This document shows positions 60,849-64,000 of a stretch of 64,000 nucleotides of DNA, piece after piece. Made by a program: the position numbers and the translations under genes. A model generated the notes under the pieces. That model had not been told where the DNA came from. It searched no databases and worked only from the letters and a program-made list of their open reading frames with translations. Location: positions 5,238,501 through 5,302,500 of the forward strand of contig NZ_JAQNDO010000001.1 of NCBI RefSeq assembly GCF_028369105.1, written 5' to 3'. Positions within the stretch are counted from its first letter, which is position 1, and each line of letters begins with the position of its first letter. Source of the stretch: Polyangium mundeleinium. Lineage in GTDB: Bacteria; Myxococcota_A; Polyangia; Polyangiales; Polyangiaceae.

Positions 60849-61204
60849 GCACGTCGAACAATGTCACGCGTATCGATATGCGTGGGGCCGTCCCTCTCGC
60901 GAACGGCACCCTGGTCGACGTATGGATCGCGCAGCAAAAGGGCGGCATGTTCTCGAACAACTACGAGGGCACCTGGCTGCAAGTGGTCGACACCGGCGTG
61001 ATCTATTCGGACGCCTTGTTCTATCGAGAGGCGAGCTCCGTGATTCATCGCGAACATCCTGCGTCGCTGGAGGTGCGCGGCGATCTCCACACGCTCGCCA
61101 GGCTGCGCGGCCGCATCGTCTATTGCCGCGTCGCGTTCACGCACGAGCACCAGATGACCACCCTGCTCGTGCAATACGAGAACGCACCTGCTGTCTATCG
61201 CTGA
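60845..61204 (+). CDS. Unknown protein, 119 aa
   Basis: MSTSNNVTRIDMRGAVPLAN leads to NGTLVDVWIAQQKGGMFSNN, WLQVVDTGVIYSDALFYREA, a helix with DLHTLARLRGRIVYCRVAFT and a final HEHQMTTLLVQYENAPAVYR. It is beta-rich, cytoplasmic and unrecognised. It starts 92 bp after the hydroxylase gene in the same direction and overlaps the 22-codon ORF, so it may belong to the same transcript. Confidence 0.65.
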   Translation: MSTSNNVTRIDMRGAVPLANGTLVDVWIAQQKGGMFSNNYEGTWLQVVDTGVIYSDALFYREASSVIHREHPASLEVRGDLHTLARLRGRIVYCRVAFTHEHQMTTLLVQYENAPAVYR

Positions 61205-61308
61205 CGCTGGGCTGCGTTCGTTGGTCTCACGCCGAGCTGGAAATTCCGATGCTGGCCCTTTAGGCTCGCCGTCCCCAACCGGCCTCGGTGCGGGAGGAAC
61301 GGCTCCTC

Positions 61309-62391
61309 GTGAATATCCTTGATCTCTCGAATCGCGCGACCCTGAAGCTGCCCGCCGGCTGGGAGATCCTGCCTCCCGACCGTCGTGGGTTGTTCGAGCC
61401 GGCGTGGCGGCGCTGGCATGCCGCCTGGGACCAGAAGCACGGCAGCGGCGAGCCGTTCGAGTACGGGCCTCCTCAAAAGGGCCGCGACGCGCTGCCCTAT
61501 CCGTTGAACGATCTGTGGGATCTGCTCTCGAACGAAGCCGAGGTCGCCGAGGGGCGCTGGACCCGATGGGTGCTTGGGAACGCGGAGGCGCGCGCGCTGG
61601 CCTGGTTCTTCGTGCTCGCGTCCCCCTCGGAGGAGGCCTTCGACGACCTCGTCGAGTGGAGCGGTCTGCACATCAACGGCGAAGGCTCCGGGCGTGATTT
61701 CCGCAAGTACATGGGCCTTTCCTACGCGACCAGCGACTTCGATCTCGGCGCGAACGAGCTGCGGCACTATCGCCGGCATGGCCTCGTCGTGGCCGCCTTC
61801 AGCGTGGAGCCGTCTGCCCTCACGACCCTGTTCAAAGGCTTGTCGCCGGCGCGCCTTGCGACCCAGCTCCCCGTCGCCGAGCCCCGGTCCCCGGAGGGGA
61901 TCGAGGCGCTCGTCGCGCGCGTGCCGGCGTCAGGGTTTCCCGGCGACGACCGGAGCTTCGGGCCCGCGACGCGGCTCTTGCAGCGCCTCGCGGCAAGCGT
62001 GAAGCGGCCGTCGCTCACGATTCAGTTCCATCTTGTCCGCGGCAAGACCATTCGCTCCGCCTCGGTGGACGTTCTCGAGGGCAGTTCCGAGCCCTTCTGG
62101 ATGGCGAGGATCCACAGCGACCCGCCGCAGTGCCAAACGCTGCGAGAGGTGACCGAGCTCCTCGGTGCCAACGGCAAGGGCTGGGCGCTGGACCCGACGT
62201 CGGTCGATGTGAAGTGCAAGCGCCCGAAGGTGCCTGCCGATGCGATCACGGCGCTTGCGAGGGACTTCCTGGTGGAGGCGCTCGCCGGGGGCGGGGCGAC
62301 GGCGAAGAAGAAGGCGCCGGCGAAGAAGGTCGCATCGGCGAAGAAGGTGCCGGCGAAGAAGGCGCCGGCCAAGCGCAGGAGCGGCGCGTAG
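61309..62391 (+). CDS. Unknown protein with histone-H1-like Lys/Ala tail, 360 aa
   Basis: GTG at 61309 lies 11 bp after GGAGG (GTG at 61288 is the alternative) and begins VNILDLSNRATLKLPAGWEI. Residues 1-320 look like one or two alpha/beta domains (WAWF-rich helices RALAWFFVLASPSEEAFDDL, ELRHYRRHGLVVAAFSVEPS; a repeated start GWEILPPDRRGLFEP) that I do not recognise. The last 34 residues repeat the AKK/PAKKA motif (KKKAPAKKVASAKK and so on), as in histone H1 C-termini and bacterial H1-like proteins, so DNA or RNA binding is likely. No signal peptide is present. Confidence 0.75.
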   Translation: MNILDLSNRATLKLPAGWEILPPDRRGLFEPAWRRWHAAWDQKHGSGEPFEYGPPQKGRDALPYPLNDLWDLLSNEAEVAEGRWTRWVLGNAEARALAWFFVLASPSEEAFDDLVEWSGLHINGEGSGRDFRKYMGLSYATSDFDLGANELRHYRRHGLVVAAFSVEPSALTTLFKGLSPARLATQLPVAEPRSPEGIEALVARVPASGFPGDDRSFGPATRLLQRLAASVKRPSLTIQFHLVRGKTIRSASVDVLEGSSEPFWMARIHSDPPQCQTLREVTELLGANGKGWALDPTSVDVKCKRPKVPADAITALARDFLVEALAGGGATAKKKAPAKKVASAKKVPAKKAPAKRRSGA

Positions 62392-62520
62392 GGCGGCGCG
62401 GGCGTTCGAGGTGGTCGAGGGGGGCGCTCAGGTTGGAGCCGCTCGTCGTGTTGCCGTCCACCTCCTCCGAAACGCCGCGGCCGAGGCAGCGGGGTCCTCG
62501 GGGCGCCGCTGGCCGATCGC

Positions 62521-64000
62521 CTACCCTTTGCCGAGCATCAGCCGCGCGCAGCGGTCTCCGATCATCATCGAGGCCGCGTTCGTATTGCCGGACACGATGG
62601 TCGGCATGATCGCCGCGCCCGCGACGCGCAGGCCGGTCACGCCACGCACGCGGAGCTCCGGGTCTACCACCGCGCTCGGATCGACGCCCATCTTGCACGT
62701 GCCGACCGGGTGAAAATCGGCCTCGGAGTATTTGCGCAATGCCTCCCTGAGCTGATCGTCCGTGACCACGGTCGGCCCCGGCGTGTGCTCGGCGTCCTCG
62801 ACCCAGGCCAGGAGCTCCGGGGTATTGATGATCTGGCGGATCATCTTGTAGCCCTCGAGTTGCGTGGCCCAGTCCTCCGCTGTGCCCAGGAAATTCGGCT
62901 CGATGATGGGCGCCTCGCGAGGATCGGCCGAGCGCAGCTTGACGTGGCCACGGCTCGTGGGGTGAAGGTTGATGCAGCCGAGCGCGAGCGCCTCCGATGG
63001 ATAGTCGCTCCAGCCGTAGCGCATATAATACGACTGGACCTCGAACCGAGGCGGACCGTTCACGGCGCCGGGCGCTCCGTTCGTGAAAATCGATACGTCC
63101 ATGGTCGTGATGTGGCTCGGCGCGTTCGGCATCCTGAGCTTCTTGACGACCACCGAGATCAGGTGATCGTGCAGGTTCTGCCCGACGCCGGGCACGTCGG
63201 CGACGTGTTCGATCCCGAGCATTGCGAGCTCGGCGGCGCTCCCGATCCCAGAGAGCATGAGGAGCTGGGGCGTATTGACCGTGCCCGTGCAGAGCACGAC
63301 TTCCCGCCTCGCCCGGACGGCGATCTCGGCGCCATTCACGTCGATGAGGACCTTGTCGACCTTCCGGTTTGCATCGAATGTGATGCGCTTGACGCGCGCC
63401 AGCGTCTTGATCGTCAGGTTGAGATTCGAGAGGAGCGGCTTTACGAACTTCGTGAACGCGTCCTGCCGAGCCCCCGTCTCTACGTCGACGTTGAGCTGCG
63501 TAAACCCGACCCCGTAGGGCGAGGCGCCGTTGTAATCCTGGTTCAGCGGATACCCCAACTTCATGACGGCATCGAGCACGCCCTTGGAGAGCTCATTGTT
63601 CGAGGTAAACTCCGCGGTCGGGCCCATCGGGCCCATGGTGCCGTGGTAGGCGGGATCGCCGGCCAGGTAGGTCTCCAGCGTCATGAACGACGGCAGCACG
63701 CTCTCATAGCCCCAGCCCGTGCACCCCTGGGCAGCCCAGCCATCGAAATCGTCTTTATGGCCGCGCACCCAGACCATCCCGTTGATCGAGCTCGATCCTC
63801 CGAGCACCTTGCCCGCGGAGTAGGACTGCGCCCTGTCCAAGAGCTCGGGCTGCGGTTCGGACTTATAACCCCAATCGACCCCGGAGTCCGGCTGCGTGAG
63901 CTTCCACGATTGAGTGAAATTGCGAATGTCCTCGCGATCGTTGCTGCCGCCTGCCTCGACGAGCAGCACCGTGACGCCCGGCTCCGAGAGTAGGCGCGCG
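62521..64000 (-). CDS. GMC-family FAD oxidoreductase, N-terminus beyond the window
   Basis: The frame is open to the window edge; the visible part begins at RLLSEPGVTVLLVEAGG, the end of the FAD-binding beta-alpha-beta, so roughly 25-35 residues are missing. GMC signatures are AGKVLGGSSSINGMVWVRGH, TGTVNTPQLLMLSGIG (the second GMC signature) and, near the end, HPVGTCKMG (catalytic His) with VSGNTNAASMMIGDR. Members oxidise alcohols such as choline, glucose or aromatic alcohols; the subtype is not clear. It ends 130 bp from the H1-like gene, convergent with it. Confidence 0.93.
   Translation of the reverse strand, partial: ARLLSEPGVTVLLVEAGGSNDREDIRNFTQSWKLTQPDSGVDWGYKSEPQPELLDRAQSYSAGKVLGGSSSINGMVWVRGHKDDFDGWAAQGCTGWGYESVLPSFMTLETYLAGDPAYHGTMGPMGPTAEFTSNNELSKGVLDAVMKLGYPLNQDYNGASPYGVGFTQLNVDVETGARQDAFTKFVKPLLSNLNLTIKTLARVKRITFDANRKVDKVLIDVNGAEIAVRARREVVLCTGTVNTPQLLMLSGIGSAAELAMLGIEHVADVPGVGQNLHDHLISVVVKKLRMPNAPSHITTMDVSIFTNGAPGAVNGPPRFEVQSYYMRYGWSDYPSEALALGCINLHPTSRGHVKLRSADPREAPIIEPNFLGTAEDWATQLEGYKMIRQIINTPELLAWVEDAEHTPGPTVVTDDQLREALRKYSEADFHPVGTCKMGVDPSAVVDPELRVRGVTGLRVAGAAIMPTIVSGNTNAASMMIGDRCARLMLGKG

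Overview
The window reads as chromosomal DNA of a GC-rich myxobacterium, most likely of the Polyangiales (Polyangium/Sorangium relatives). The grounds are very high GC with open shadow frames on both strands, many short lipoproteins and unknown secreted proteins, a Ser/Thr kinase, a multi-PAS hybrid histidine kinase, an AgmX/PglI-type C-terminal domain, a MYXO-CTERM-like tail, and a protein of the double-CXXCG family first described as a Myxococcus xanthus paralogue family. No rRNA, tRNA, CRISPR array or intact insertion sequence was seen. Products are named from motifs read by eye; no database search was run.

Layout. 1-6260: a truncated lipoprotein gene, a degenerate 43-bp tandem repeat, an unknown gene, then a probable secreted toxin (2426-3763) with a double-CXXCG (SitI6-like) immunity gene behind it and an XRE regulator divergent from it; an S33-type lipoprotein hydrolase and a zinc-ribbon protein follow. 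6522-11638: a DUF4241 protein and a dhaK-dhaL-dhaM dihydroxyacetone kinase operon in which DhaM is a full EIIA-HPr-Enzyme I fusion, so one polypeptide could carry phosphate from PEP to the kinase. 11810-19130: a secreted (DRRY)n protein, an HTTM membrane protein, a zinc alcohol dehydrogenase and four unknown envelope or cytoplasmic proteins.

19146-24204 holds the strongest candidate for an undescribed system. An 817-aa lipoprotein carries three DsbA-like domains plus a parvulin domain. Divergent from it lies a tightly coupled three-gene operon (GTGA and ATGA overlaps): a lipoprotein with a duplicated NCYxxC module, a divergent DUF692/MNIO (MbnB-like) enzyme, and a partner-like protein. The arrangement resembles peptide-modifying MNIO systems (methanobactin, bufferins), with a lipid-anchored substrate candidate. 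A 21-bp tandem array closes the operon.

24204-53428: a PAS-rich hybrid kinase, two unknown proteins (one with long acidic tracts), a 130-bp imperfect palindrome between convergent genes, GNAT and DUF4846 genes, an esterase with a proline-rich stalk and MYXO-CTERM-like end, cytochrome c, an MFS exporter, a Ser/Thr kinase overlapping a DUF3634 gene, a GIDE-like membrane protein, an aldehyde dehydrogenase-DUF779 pair, an MmeI-like methyltransferase without its nuclease, several lipoproteins, an amidase, and a histidine kinase-response regulator pair.

53510-64000: a second 21-bp array of the same repeat family, then a 3.7-kb island (phage tail-spike-like beta-helix protein and an AlkD-like glycosylase) bracketed by inverted copies of a sequence beginning TGTCACCC, which look like remnant transposon ends. 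Next come a Cys-rich lipoprotein and a second candidate modification operon: a Gly/Pro-rich lipoprotein followed 10 bp later by an FIH-like JmjC/cupin_8 hydroxylase, with a 22-codon ORF overlapping the next gene. A protein with a histone-H1-like Lys/Ala tail and a truncated GMC oxidoreductase end the window.
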